Shown here one piece after another: positions 1 through 9,949 of a stretch of 23,930 nt of DNA (the stretch's first letter is position 1; each line of letters opens with the position of its first letter). Source of the DNA: Rachicladosporium sp. CCFEE 5018 (taxonomy: Eukaryota > Ascomycota > Dothideomycetes > Cladosporiales > Cladosporiaceae). The position numbers and the translations under genes are program-made. The stretch is from assembly GCA_002077045.2 (NCBI GenBank), contig KZ111147.1, positions 363,539-387,468 on the forward strand. The letters run 5' to 3'. The notes below the pieces were generated by a model, which was not told the origin of the DNA, did no database searches, and was given only the letters and a program-made list of their open reading frames with translations.

Positions 1-463
1 GGATGTAGGCGTCGGGGCAGGTCTCGGCAATACCCTCGATGAGGCCCTTGACGATGCCGGCGTTGATCTTGAAGAGATCGTCACGGGTCATGCCTGGCTT
101 GCCTGCGTTGGTTGTCTTAGCTCGTGCTCAATACTGCCCAACTTCACAGTAAAGTCTTACGGGGAATGCCAGCGGGAATGACGACGATGTCAGCGCCAGT
201 GAGCGCCTTCTTGAGACCATCATCCTTGGGAAGGAAGCCATCGATCTTGGCGACTGAGGAGATGTGGGAGAGATCAGTCGCTACACCCGGGGTGTTCACG
301 ACATCGTAGAGCGAGAGGTGGTCGATGTAGGGAGACGCCTTGAGGAGGAGGGACAATGGCTGTCCGATACCACCAGCGGCTCCGGCGACGACTGTTAACA
401 CAATGGTCAGCTTCAACTTTTTCCGTGAGCCTCATTGAATGACCCCGCACCTGCTTTGACCAT
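1..463 (-). CDS. NAD-dependent malate dehydrogenase, cytosolic type, 5' part (runs off the left edge)
   Basis: Interconverts malate and oxaloacetate with NAD(H). Three exons can be placed: 463-451, 391-161 and 102-1. The introns 392-450 and 103-160 both have GT...AG ends, and the first has a GCTGAC branch site. The start MVKAVVAGAAGGIGQPLS gives the Rossmann GxxGGIGQ motif at once. The ATG at 463 is the only one that splices into it, so there is no mitochondrial transit peptide. This suggests the cytosolic (or peroxisomal) isoenzyme rather than the mitochondrial one. The segment GIPRKPGMTRDDLFKINAGI holds the two substrate-loop arginines known in this family. About 115 of the usual roughly 330 residues lie in the window; the catalytic His and the C-terminus (where a peroxisomal signal would sit) are outside. 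Family certain, compartment inferred. Confidence 0.95.
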
Positions 464-972
464 CTTGATCGATTGGTATGTAGAGGGTCGATTGTCGGTT
501 GGAGAGAGTGTATATAGCGACTGGTTTGAGCTTGGATTGTGTGAGGTTAAGTGTAGATGATAGCTTTCGTTGAGTGAATGAGTGAGTAGAGTGTCGGAGA
601 ATGTCGTCGTTGTTCCTGTGCTACTTGCCCCTCCATGTACGGTAAACCGTGCATTTCCCTAGCGCCGGAGGCGCTGGTCCGACCCTTGTTCAGATCATTC
701 ATGTGGGTCCACTGGTCCGTTGATATGAGTGAGCGGGAGAAATGATGGATCAGAGTGGACTGAGTGAGACAAAGCTGGAAGAAAAGTTCAGATCTTTGAT
801 GCTCACTAACGATGTTTCACTGACGATTGGTCAATTCCCTCGCATTCCCTATGCTGTGCCAACGAACGCCCTTTCGTCCGACGCAATCCCAGGAGTACCA
901 AAGAGCAACGCCATCCAATGCATGCTGCGGTCTGTTCATATGTACAGGGTATCTCAGGTGTAAGTAGGAAAC
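464..972. promoter_or_regulatory. Intergenic: malate dehydrogenase promoter and FLX1 3' flank
   Basis: No supportable gene. The stretch must hold the upstream region of malate dehydrogenase (start 463, minus strand) and the 3' end of the carrier gene (stop 973). A TATATA-like element lies about 48 bp before the malate dehydrogenase ATG (near 510-516). Further upstream are a perfect 6-bp GC inverted repeat (661-675) and two copies of CTGGTCCG (674-681 and 712-719). Their role is unknown. Confidence 0.5.
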
Positions 973-2050
973 TCAGTCGTCGATGGCCAGCCCGACAAGT
1001 CGCTCATCGGCATCGTTCCACATGCGTGGCAGGTAGAACTTCATGTTCTCGTATACTAGGAAAGTGACGCAGGTCGAGGGGACAACTCTGAGCATGTTTG
1101 GTCCTAAGCTAGTGCGAGATGTCAGCATTGTAGTGAGCAAGGTCAGATGCTCAGACTCACCCTTTGTAAAACCCAGCAAACCCCTCATGCCTCCAGACCT
1201 GTGTAATAACATCCCTCGCTCCTTTATACTTCGTCTGTGCATCGTACGTCTGCAGCCGTGCCCTCACGACTTGGTACGGATAGGTGATGCTCCCGGCGAA
1301 CATCTTGCTGATCGCACTCAAGTAGATGTAATCCACATTCGTCAACCCTTCCTTCCCTCCCGTCCTCGAAAGTGCACGGTAGTTCTTCAGTTGCTCATAG
1401 GCCATGAATTGTATAGCCCCATGGCTAACACCGAATAGACTCGGCAGCAGTCCCCTGTAGAACCCTCGTATTCCCTCGGCCTTGTACAGCTCGTAAGTCC
1501 CGTGCGAGATCGACCTGTATGCGCCTGGCGTGCTGCGAGCAGTGGACAGCATCCTCGTCTTGATCACCCAGATCGGATTCGTGAACACCGCCGTCAAGAC
1601 TCCGCTGATCCCCGAAGCAAGGAAGTAATCACTACTGCTCAGATGCCTCTTCTCTCCAGTATGCCTCGCGGCCGCGATCAAGTCCTTGATGTTCCCATAC
1701 CACATGAAATACAGACCCCAAGACACGCTGTTCCCAAGCATATTCGGCATCAAGCCCCTGTAGAAACTGCGCACCACTTGGGCCCCATCCAGTCCTCCTC
1801 CGCCTCGTCCCATGCCCCCTGCTGCGCGTAGCCTCGCCTCATTAGCGATCGTCTTCACGATCCTCCAGCTGTTCCCCGGTCGAGTCCGGACGGACTGCTC
1901 GATCTGCAGTCGCGTCTTGACGACATCGAAAGGGTGGACGACGAGTGTTGAGACGACGCCTGCTGTGAAGCCGGCGAGCGATTCGATTATACTCGGAGAG
2001 AGGGAAACGGTGGGTTGCCGGCCTTCGAGCGGTGGGTAGACCCTTGGCAT
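973..2050 (-). CDS. FLX1: Mitochondrial carrier (SLC25), FAD/folate transporter type
   Basis: Inner-membrane mitochondrial carrier of 341 residues, the normal family length. Two exons: 2050-1161 and 1108-973, with a 52-nt intron (1109-1160) carrying a GCTGAC branch site. All three carrier signatures are visible: PFDVVK (about residues 40-45), PIWVIK (about 159-164) and PYQVVR (about 258-263). Tryptophan in the second repeat signature and the PYQVVRARLQ third repeat are typical of the yeast Flx1 / human SLC25A32 group, which moves FAD or folate into the matrix. The start is MPRVYPP; codons further upstream in this frame have no ATG and soon meet a stop. A glycine-rich loop (GGMGRGGGG, about residues 78-86) lies in the first matrix loop. 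Carrier family certain; FAD/folate assignment from motifs only. Confidence 0.87.
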
Positions 2051-2664
2051 ATCGATGCCGGGGGAATTGGGGGTATGCAAGATTTCGCGGTCATGATGCG
2101 GTCATGTTATAGTTGTGAAGGGAGGGTTGTACGACAATGCGGAGGTCGTGCGAGTGGATGTAGAGCGAATGCGATTCAAGCGATTAAGCTGAAAGTGAGG
2201 TGCTCTGGAGTGTGGAAAGATTAATCAATATATTGATGGCCGTCACTCAATAGTGTCGGACGAAGTGCACAGTAAATGACGGCATGCGCATATAGAACGA
2301 GCCCTTCACTCACTACCGTATAGTGCGTTCACAATCACCGCGGCAGGAGTACACGAGGCAATGCGTGCAAGATTGGATTTGTTCCGATCGTGGAGGCGCT
2401 GAGCTATGTATGAGTCGGATGAATCTGTTACGGCAATCCGTCTCGATAATAGGCTCCCCGGCCTCATCCTTGCCCGACCCATCGAAGCAACACCGCTTAG
2501 TCGATAAGTCCATGTGGTATTTCTGATGGCGTGCACAGGCATTGCAGTGAGCAGGAGATTGACCCAGCGAACGCTGATCAAATGCATCGCTGTTTCTCGG
2601 CGACCAGACGACAGCCAGAACTCCGATCTGCTACTTGGAGTAACTAGTTCCGACTAGTCGTTCT
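2051..2664. promoter_or_regulatory. Intergenic: FLX1 promoter and glycyl-tRNA synthetase 3' flank
   Basis: Only short overlapping open frames with no recognisable protein. A perfect 14-bp palindrome, ATCAATATATTGAT, sits at 2224-2237, about 174 bp upstream of the carrier ATG. I see no tRNA or other RNA gene. Confidence 0.45.
2224..2237. promoter_or_regulatory. 14-bp perfect palindrome upstream of FLX1
   Basis: ATCAATATATTGAT equals its own reverse complement. It is AT-rich in a GC-rich setting and lies in the presumed promoter. It could bind a dimeric transcription factor; no factor can be named from sequence. Confidence 0.3.
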
Positions 2665-4668
2665 TCATGCGGCCTTCGCCTCCTCTTCCTTCTCCTCCTT
2701 ACCCTCATACGCCGGCAGCCGCTTCTGCACATCACTGAAGGTCTCTTTACCCTTCACCATACTCTCAACAGCATCCAGGATATCGTCCAGCTTCGCCCGC
2801 ACCTGCTTGGTACTATCTCTGTCTCGCAGCGTGAACGTCCCATCTTCCAAGCTCTCATAGTCGACAGTGATACCGCAAGGTATACCGAGCTCGTCGTTTC
2901 TCGAGTACCGCTTGCCGATGCTCACGCCAGACGTGTCGGTATCGTAGCTCAAGTGCCGCTCGTCGAGCTTCTCCTCGATTTCCTCAACCAGAGGCATCAG
3001 GCGGACGTCCTTCTGCAGAGGCACAAGGAGTACTTTGATAGGTGCGACAGTAGGCTTGAATGACATGACCGATCGCGCGACGTCGTCTTCGCGGGTCCAG
3101 TAAGCGTGCTCCATCAAGCTGTAGAGAATCCGGCCGATACCGAAGGATGGCTCAATGACATTCGGGACATACTCACGCGTGCTGACTGTGCGTGTCTCCT
3201 TCGAGATTTTGACGATGTCTTTGTCGAGCTCGATCTTAGGCGTCTCCATGTCAGGTACATCGATCTCGATCTTGCCCTCCTTGTCAAGTGTGAGCGAGAG
3301 CTTTTCCCGGAAGTCCTGGTCGAGCTTGTCAAGCGCTGCCTGCACCTTACTAGCGTCCTTCTTGAATTTCGGGCCAGCTTTCTTCTTGTCAAGCTGAGCG
3401 TCCCATTCCTGGATCCGGAGTGGCTCTTTCAGCACTTCCCGCACGTGCAGTGGCACACCCGTTGCCTCGCTGTGAACGGTCAAATCGAACGCACTGCGGT
3501 CTGCACACCCCACGCACTCAATCCAGCCATACGAAGTCAGCAGCTCGCAGTCCCAGCAGTCAGCAGCGTAATGTGCCATTTCATTCTGCATGTGCTGTCG
3601 GAATCGCAGCTTGCCAGCGTCAACGCCGATCCTCTCCATGAAAAGAGCAATTCGCACAAGAAAGTAGCCCAGCGTCTCGTTGTCGACGAGCTTACTGTCT
3701 ACGGCCTCGCCAATTGACACGTGAGCTGGCTGTGATCCACCTTCGCTCTGTATGCTCCTCGACAACAGTGGTAGCTTCACATCGCGCACCTGCTTGAACT
3801 TGGGATGCTTCTTGCCACTCTCCGGGTCTACGTAGTGCTCGATCTCTGCCATCAAGAACTCGCGCACTCGCAGCAGCCCAGATCTCGGCGACAGTTCATT
3901 GCGGAACGAGTACCCGACTGATGCGGATGCGAAAGGCATCTTGTTGTCATTATACTCAACAAGATGTTGAAACGACAAGAATTGACCCTGCGCAGTCTCC
4001 GGCCTCAAAAACGCAGGTTCTTTCCCCGTTGCACCGATTTGCGTAGCAAACATCAAGTTGACAGGAACAGGTGGCTCGACCTCGTTCCCAGTAACAGGGT
4101 TCCGGATGTCGTGCTCCTTGATCAACGCGCCCATATCAGGACCCGTGTAATCGTCAAGCGTCGCAAGCAAGAACTCATACTTCTCCCTGACAGCATCATC
4201 GAGCTTCGTCGCCACCACAGCCCCAGCCTTGACCTTCTTCTTTTTCTTCTTCGCGTCAGCTTCACTGGAATCCTCCAATTTCTCGCCTCTAGCCTCCTTG
4301 TCAGACTTTAATCTGGCTTCGAGGACATCCTTGATCAGATGGTCTGTCCGTAAGATCTCGCCAGACTTCGGGTCCTTGCACATGAAATCTGCGAACTTCT
4401 CCACGTGACCGGATGCTTTGAACACATTGTAAGGCGTGATCATGGCACACTTGAGCTCCTGCATGCGTTCTTTTCGAACGAAGTGATCTCGCCAGATCGT
4501 CAAAAACTCGGCTTCCAGCGTAGCAAGTGGGTGGCCATAATCAAACAGTCCTTTGACTGCACCATGTGGCTCAAAAGATTGCCAGTAGAAGTTCTTGCGC
4601 TTCACTAGAGATTCGAAGGCGGCGCGATCGAAGTCCTGGCCTTTCTGTGTCTTATATTCCGTGGCCAT
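2665..4668 (-). CDS. GRS1: Glycyl-tRNA synthetase (class II)
   Basis: Charges tRNA-Gly with glycine; in yeast one such gene serves both cytosol and mitochondria. From the ATG at 4668 the protein has 667 residues in a single exon. That ATG has a strong context (AGC before it, G after). Class II motif 2 (FRNELSPRSGLLRVREF) is at about 255-271. Motif 3 (VIEPSFGIGRILYSLMEHA) is near 504-522, and the C-terminal anticodon-binding domain spans roughly 540-640. A lysine-rich insert (AKKKKKKVKAG) near 139-149 matches the charged linker common in eukaryotic GlyRS. The motif 1 region (about 26-60) is unusual: FDYGHPLATLEAEF stands where family members usually have YDYGPxG. The reading frame stays open upstream of the ATG and encodes a basic presequence (see separate entry). 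Confidence 0.96.
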   Translation of the reverse strand: MATEYKTQKGQDFDRAAFESLVKRKNFYWQSFEPHGAVKGLFDYGHPLATLEAEFLTIWRDHFVRKERMQELKCAMITPYNVFKASGHVEKFADFMCKDPKSGEILRTDHLIKDVLEARLKSDKEARGEKLEDSSEADAKKKKKKVKAGAVVATKLDDAVREKYEFLLATLDDYTGPDMGALIKEHDIRNPVTGNEVEPPVPVNLMFATQIGATGKEPAFLRPETAQGQFLSFQHLVEYNDNKMPFASASVGYSFRNELSPRSGLLRVREFLMAEIEHYVDPESGKKHPKFKQVRDVKLPLLSRSIQSEGGSQPAHVSIGEAVDSKLVDNETLGYFLVRIALFMERIGVDAGKLRFRQHMQNEMAHYAADCWDCELLTSYGWIECVGCADRSAFDLTVHSEATGVPLHVREVLKEPLRIQEWDAQLDKKKAGPKFKKDASKVQAALDKLDQDFREKLSLTLDKEGKIEIDVPDMETPKIELDKDIVKISKETRTVSTREYVPNVIEPSFGIGRILYSLMEHAYWTREDDVARSVMSFKPTVAPIKVLLVPLQKDVRLMPLVEEIEEKLDERHLSYDTDTSGVSIGKRYSRNDELGIPCGITVDYESLEDGTFTLRDRDSTKQVRAKLDDILDAVESMVKGKETFSDVQKRLPAYEGKEEKEEEAKAA

Positions 4669-4830
4669 GCTGGACGGTGTTCGGACGTTTCGTGTCCGAA
4701 TAGGTACTTGATATTTCAACTTGTGTGCCGAAGTGGCAAATGCGCGGAGCTGAGAAGTGAAAGAGCGTGTGATCCTCGAGGCCGCCACGATGAGGTATTG
4801 ACAGAGGTGTCCTGGTCCAGCCGATATGAG
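4669..4830 (-). other. GRS1: ATG-less in-frame N-terminal extension of GlyRS, probable mitochondrial presequence
   Basis: The GlyRS frame continues open for 54 codons upstream of its first ATG, back to a TGA at 4831-4833. No ATG lies in between. The 40 residues before the Met (from the GTG at 4788-4786) contain six Arg, two Lys, many Ser/Thr/Ala and no acidic residue, as in RITRSFTSQLRAFATSAHK. That is what a matrix-targeting presequence looks like. Near-cognate starts available include the GTG at 4788 (A at -3, G at +4), the ATC at 4791 and the ATA at 4827. Yeast GRS1 makes its mitochondrial form from an upstream UUG, so the same trick is plausible here. An unseen upstream exon is the alternative. 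Confidence 0.6.
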
Positions 4831-5130
4831 TCAATGGCCAATTTATCGGTGGTGTTTGAGAGGTATCCGCCAAATTCTGAGGTGCAGTCGCAATGCATGG
4901 CCCGTGCGAGGGACGCGCCTGCCGAAGCGCGTTGTACAAGGAGCTCAAGGTATATGAGGGCGATGATGAGACATGCTTGCGGATCTATCTATGTTCCGCA
5001 TGAATGCTGTTGTGCGAGTACACAACGGTCATGTCCTCCACGTTGCGCCTGCCATCCAATGCCGACCTTCCCACGAGCGCCCATTGCTTTGTACAAACCT
5101 ACCCACTACTCCTACACCCTTTCCCCTCAC
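4831..5130. promoter_or_regulatory. Intergenic: GlyRS upstream region and alpha-actinin 3' flank
   Basis: About 300 bp between the stop that closes the GlyRS upstream frame and the alpha-actinin stop codon. No gene, RNA or clear motif seen. It should contain the GlyRS promoter and 5' leader. Confidence 0.4.
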
Positions 5131-7091
5131 TCATCGATGCCCATTTGCCTTGTTATCCAAGAAAGTCTTCATAAAGCTCACATAATCATATTTCGGCATG
5201 TGCCGGTCCTCCTGCAAATCAGGTCCCTTATGCGGCGGCATAGTCTCGATCAACTGCTGCACAACCTCGTCGGGGATCAAGCTGTGCGTCAGGTCCATCT
5301 CAGTAACATACGGCTTGCCATCAGCGACGTCGCGGAAGCTCTCGAACACTTGCTGAGCTGTGTTCTGGTCTTCGGTGACGTCCACCATGAAGCGGATGAA
5401 TTGCTCGAAGCTCACTGCGCCGCCTCGGCCAGCGACGTCGACGAAGCGATCGTGCATCTCGTGCTCGTCGTATACTAGGCCTAGTGAGGCGAGTGCGGCT
5501 GAGAACTCCAGCTCTGTCAAGGAGTTCGAGAGATCCCGGTCAAAGTGGCGAAACACAGATTCGAACTCTTCCAGCTGAATAGGCGTGAGGTTCGTCATGT
5601 TTCGTGCCACCATCTGATTCTCAAGGAATGCCAGCTTCTTCTGTACGCTTGAGCGCACGAGACTAAGCTCGTACACGAGCTCATCATAGGTGTATGTTGT
5701 GTAGTCATTCTCCTCGATGTTCGCCTCCTGACACTGCTTATCAAGCTTGGCGATGACTTCGAGAAATTGGTCCATCGGTGCGAGATGTTGCGAGATCTGA
5801 CTTGTGTGGGACAGCTGATCTTCAACATCGCCTTCTAGACCAGATATGGACATGCTAATGGTGCTCAGCGCCATCGCAAAGTCATTAGCTTTGTCTGCGA
5901 ACGATCGTCGCAGATTGTTCTTGATGTCACGGATCGTGTTATTGATGATCCGACTCCGCTCACGCTCGGCGGTCATCAAGCCATTCCAGGACTGGTCCAG
6001 AGCTTCTAGTCGCAGCTCTTCGGGTGGCTCGTATGGGTTGAGGTGATATGTGTTGAGTTTTGTCTTGATATTTCCCAGCATCCCAGCCACATCGCTCTTC
6101 TCGCCGACCCATGTTCGCTTATCCTTCGACTTGTACTTTGCGAAGTTGTTGTACTGTGCCTTCGCGTCTGCGTATGTGTTGTCGAACTTTGCGATCTCCC
6201 ACAGCTTTCGCTGCTGCGCTATCTGCTCTAGTAGTGCCCTCATGCGCCTCTCGTAGTTGTTCTGCATCTCCCATGTTCCCTGCATATTCGAGACGAACTT
6301 CTCGACTCTCCGTCCTGCATTCTCTACCCTCTCCATGTGGGAGAAAGCATGGAACCAGTATGCAATGTAGGTCATGAGTGACCGCTCGTCTGGCTTTGCC
6401 ACATCGCACACATCCTCCACGTCCAGCAAGTCAGGTATACCGATCTCCTTGGATGCGATATCAAATGCAAGCTGCATGTTTCCATGGTGATCTGACTTGT
6501 CCAACTTGTCGTAGTCAATCAAATCTGGTCGATGAATGTCGAGCAACGCGCAGAAAGCCAGCCCATCGTTCCAGCTCCCTGAGAAGTCTACCACAGACAC
6601 CTCATCATAGCACGCGGTCTTCCTCTGACACCACAGCAGCAGTCCTTCTCGTGCACTCAGGCCCTGATCATTGATGTCGCTGATCGTGAACCTCAAGATC
6701 AACGTCCATATCAGTCCCAAAATGATCTTCCGATTGCCATCCACGATGTCCTCAGCGCCTATGTTTGTTAACTGGATCTTCCTTCCTTTGATGAAGTCGA
6801 GCGCAATGTTGGCGTTCTCGAAGCGCTGCACGCGCATCTTCGGCTTCGCAGCATATCGACCAAGGGACTCCTGCGAGAGGATCTCGAGGAGGTGGATGAG
6901 GATTGTGCCATCCGAGAGGTCCTTGACCAAGTCGGCGATTTGGAGGGAGCGGGTTGAGATCTTGCTATTCAGCCTACAATTCCATTCTATCAGCGATTGC
7001 GTGGAGTAGCAAGTGCTCAAGCGTCGATCTCCTACCATTTACCAAAGGTCTTCTCCTGTACTTTGATCCAACTAGACTCGAGCACCGACAT
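5131..7091 (-). CDS. Alpha-actinin (actin-crosslinking protein)
   Basis: Cross-links F-actin; in fungi alpha-actinin acts at septation rings and sites of polarised growth (acnA in Aspergillus, ain1 in fission yeast). Two exons: 7091-7036 and 6973-5131, with a 62-nt intron (6974-7035). Splicing joins MSVLESSWIKVQEKTFGKW to LNSKI and so completes the first calponin-homology (CH) helix. The result is 632 residues: tandem CH domains (about 5-110 and 125-225), an alpha-helical rod of spectrin-like repeats (about 240-480) and C-terminal EF-hands. The first EF loop, DRDLSNSLTELE (about 497-508), keeps the acidic ligands and could bind calcium. The second (DVAGRGGAVSFE) is degenerate. The short rod fits fungal alpha-actinins, which have fewer repeats than animal ones. 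Confidence 0.94.
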
Positions 7092-7754
7092 CGCGATATG
7101 CTCAGCCTAGGCATATGTTCTGTTCTTCGTGGTGCTCTGCTTCCGAACGCTACGACGAGTGTGTATCACTGCGATCTCGAAGACGTAATCCTGATATATG
7201 CTCGAGATAGGCAGTCAATACGTCCGATATTGGCTAATGTTGACGCGGCTTCGGCAGAGCCATGATTTGCCTAGCAACGTCAATGCGGGGTGAAGCAAGT
7301 GGCGCCCTTCACCTTGATGGCGATCACCATTCACGACAGATTACCATGCGGGGATCTCATTGACAACACTCATGCTAGTGTGTGCCAATGGATATCGAAG
7401 ACTCTGTCTGCGCCTTCGTTCGCCTGTACGACACACTGCTATCGAGCTATCAAGGGGAGTTCGACACGAAGAGGCAGCGACCGAGAAGCAATGCTCTGTT
7501 CACTCCATGAGACGCATCTATTCGTAGGACTCGCTAACTCTCAACGGCGCGGAAATATCACGTTTCGATGGCCTAGCTGTGTCGGTAGTAGCACCGGAGA
7601 CCGCGAATGTCTACCGGCGGCAGAGCTGTGAGGTACGGAACATGGAACAAGTGTTCGATGATAGGAACGGTGTAGTCGTATCATGTACATTCGACTTGCT
7701 AAGATATCATCTACATGTTGTACAGTGTCTCGCATTCGGCAAATCTACTCGTCA
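7092..7754. promoter_or_regulatory. Intergenic: alpha-actinin promoter and 3' flank of the CRIB gene
   Basis: 663 bp without a supportable coding region. The open frames here have no recognisable protein features. I saw no tRNA, repeat or long palindrome. Confidence 0.4.
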
Positions 7755-9825
7755 TTAGATCCACGCACCTTCATTCTGAGCCACGTACGACTGCCGGACA
7801 GGGCTGCTGTGCTTCAGGCCCGAACCCTGGGAGCCTCGCTGACCAGGCCGCTTTCGTTGCACCTCACGCCCTGCCTGCAGGAGCGCGCGGTTGGACATGG
7901 TACTCGGCTTTCGCATGAGGTCAGATACAGAGTCAGTCTCCGAAGTGTTGATATCCTGATCCTGAGTGGGAGTATCAGGTTCGGGCACCTCGTCCAGCGA
8001 GGGAGTGGCTTTACTGCCATGTAGCAGCCCAGGTACGCTGCTGAGTGATGCATTCGACTGGCGGCTGCTCTGTAACGTAGCGGGAGGCTTGGTTGTGGTA
8101 TCGTACGGCTCACCCGAGCTACCATGGAGAGGACCAGCGCTGTCAACTCGCGAAGCTCGCTTGATGCTCTGATAGTACGAGTCCGTGCTGAAGCGATCGA
8201 GATTCGGTATCGACAGCATGTTAGGTGATACGAGCGGTTTGCCGAGATCTGGTGTTGATAGGACTGGAAGAGAAGCGGAGTGTCGATGTTCCGACGATGG
8301 TCTGGTGGTGTTTGCGGTGTCAAGCACCAGACTTTGACGCGCCTGCAAGAAGCCACGATGACCGACTCCGGTGCTGGACCGTCGCTCAGATGCTCCGCTG
8401 TTAGCGCTGATCGCCAAGGAGAGCTGCGAGCCCGTTGTGATTCTCATCGGTGGTGCAAGATCCTCGCTTTCGTGAGACGAAGGCCTTGGAACGCCCTCAC
8501 CGGCGTCCCAATCGAAATGGCATGTCGACTCCGCCGCTTGCTCGTAGCAAAAGTCGACATCATCCTCCCAGTTCGAGTGCATAGACAGCGAGCTCTGCGT
8601 TCGCAGACCCGATGCCCCGTACATTGGTGCCGCATTCCAGACGGCGCCTGACGCTCGGTGGTTCGCGCGGCGTGCTTTGGCGTCTTCCTTTACGGGGCCT
8701 GATGCCTCGCTTCGATCTGACGTTTTCCTTGACATCGACTGTCGTGATTGAGCTCGCGATGTTTGACCAGGTGGTGGCAGAGCAGGCAACGGCTGCTTTG
8801 ATCGATGCTCGATTCCGCTGGGGGCCGCTGGAACCCGTGATGACTCGCCTGGCGTCGGAGACATGGTCCCTCGTCTTGACGTGGCGGGTGAGGTCCTGCT
8901 AGTTCGCAGCGCAGGATGAACGGCTGCCTCGGTCGGTAGTGGTTTTGCAGTTGCGATTCCGGCAGCGTCGACACCCGAGAGTGCATTGATAGATGTCGTC
9001 CTTCGTGGATGCCTTGTAGGGTGCTGTGGCAAAGGTGGCGATTGCTTCGAGCTCATCCGAGATCCTTGAAGTGCTGCAGACTCCAGTGCTGAAGGCGTAA
9101 CGGGGCGAGAGCTTGGTGCGCCGCGTGGCACTCCCATTACCTCAAGCTTCTTGAAGACGCTGTCTGCTTTGATGCCATTGAGCTGTCGGCGAGGCGACTG
9201 ATAAGCTGAGTTCGCCCAGAACTCTCGAGTCAACTGCTTCTCAACAACAGTGGCAAGATCCGGAAGATGCTGCCTGTGAGTGTGCGTCACATGTTGGAAG
9301 TTGAACGGAGGCGATATCGATGTCTTCCTCAAGTAATGGTAATCTACCATGCGTCAGCTAGGTGTACAAGGTATTACGAGTTCACTGTCAGGATTGCTCA
9401 CATTCATCATCACTATTGAAGTTGTGTCGTGGTGCCAACGAGCCGAAGGTTGATTCACTGTCCTCCTCAACGATAGCAGGGCTCGCCGAAGGCGTCCCGC
9501 GTCGCAGTGACATTTTGCGACCACTGAACAGCGATTGGCGTTTGTTGCCAGATGGCCCAGTGTTCGAGCGTTCGCGGGCGTAAGAGAACGTATTGTTTCT
9601 CGACCTCTCCTGATGTGAAGTGGATGGCCGGACGTGGTCTGGAGGCGTATTCATGGTTTGACTATCACCGCTAGTCTCCCGTGCGGTACCCAACTCTGTA
9701 CGCGTTTCTGGTCGCGAAAAGAGTGAGTTGCGTTTTCGTAGACCTGTCGCTTTGGCATTCTGGTATAATTGTGCTGGCGCATTCGCCATTGCGACAATGG
9801 ATTGCTGAAAGTTCGAGTGCGCCAT
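7755..9825 (-). CDS. Serine-rich protein with a CRIB (Cdc42/Rac-interactive binding) motif
   Basis: Two exons: 9825-9402 and 9343-7755. The intron at 9344-9401 (58 nt) has GTGAGC...TAG ends and a GCTGAC branch site. The product has 670 residues. Splicing brings ...FNSDDE next to YYHYLRKTSISPPFNFQHVT. Residues 151-162, ISPPFNFQHVTH, fit the CRIB consensus ISxPxxFxHxxH with every conserved position present. So it is probably an effector or scaffold for a Rho-type GTPase such as Cdc42. The rest is low-complexity, rich in Ser, Pro, Arg and Gln, and probably disordered, with many possible phosphorylation sites. No kinase domain follows, so it is not a PAK kinase. The start is the ATG before AHSNFQQS, with G at -3 and +4; no in-frame ATG lies further up. 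Exact function unknown. Confidence 0.75.
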
Positions 9826-9892
9826 TGCGGCGACTTTGCATGCAAGACCGGCTTGGCTAATCAATTGATTCCCACGATCGCGTGCCACGAGC

Positions 9893-9949
9893 TCAGCTCG
9901 CACCGGCGATCCCGTCGTTAATACTGGGGAGCATTGCAATGGGGTTCAT
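9893..9949 (-). other. Possible upstream ORF in the leader of the CRIB gene
   Basis: An 18-codon ATG-to-TGA frame (MNPIAMLPS...) ends about 68 nt before the presumed start codon of the CRIB gene. If it lies in the transcribed leader it could lower translation. Transcript start unknown, so this is tentative. Confidence 0.25.

Noticed and set aside
2051..2080. Ten extra N-terminal residues for the mitochondrial carrier
   Set aside because: The extension starts at TTG and a stop lies shortly upstream; the ATG at 2050 is adequate and fits family length.
3106..3717. 203-residue plus-strand open frame
   Set aside because: Antisense to glycyl-tRNA synthetase; explained by codon bias of the real gene.
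9826..9939. Longer N-terminus for the CRIB protein (38 more residues)
   Set aside because: The frame starts at TTG just after a TGA and has no ATG. Trial splices from the upstream ATG at 9949 did not keep the frame.
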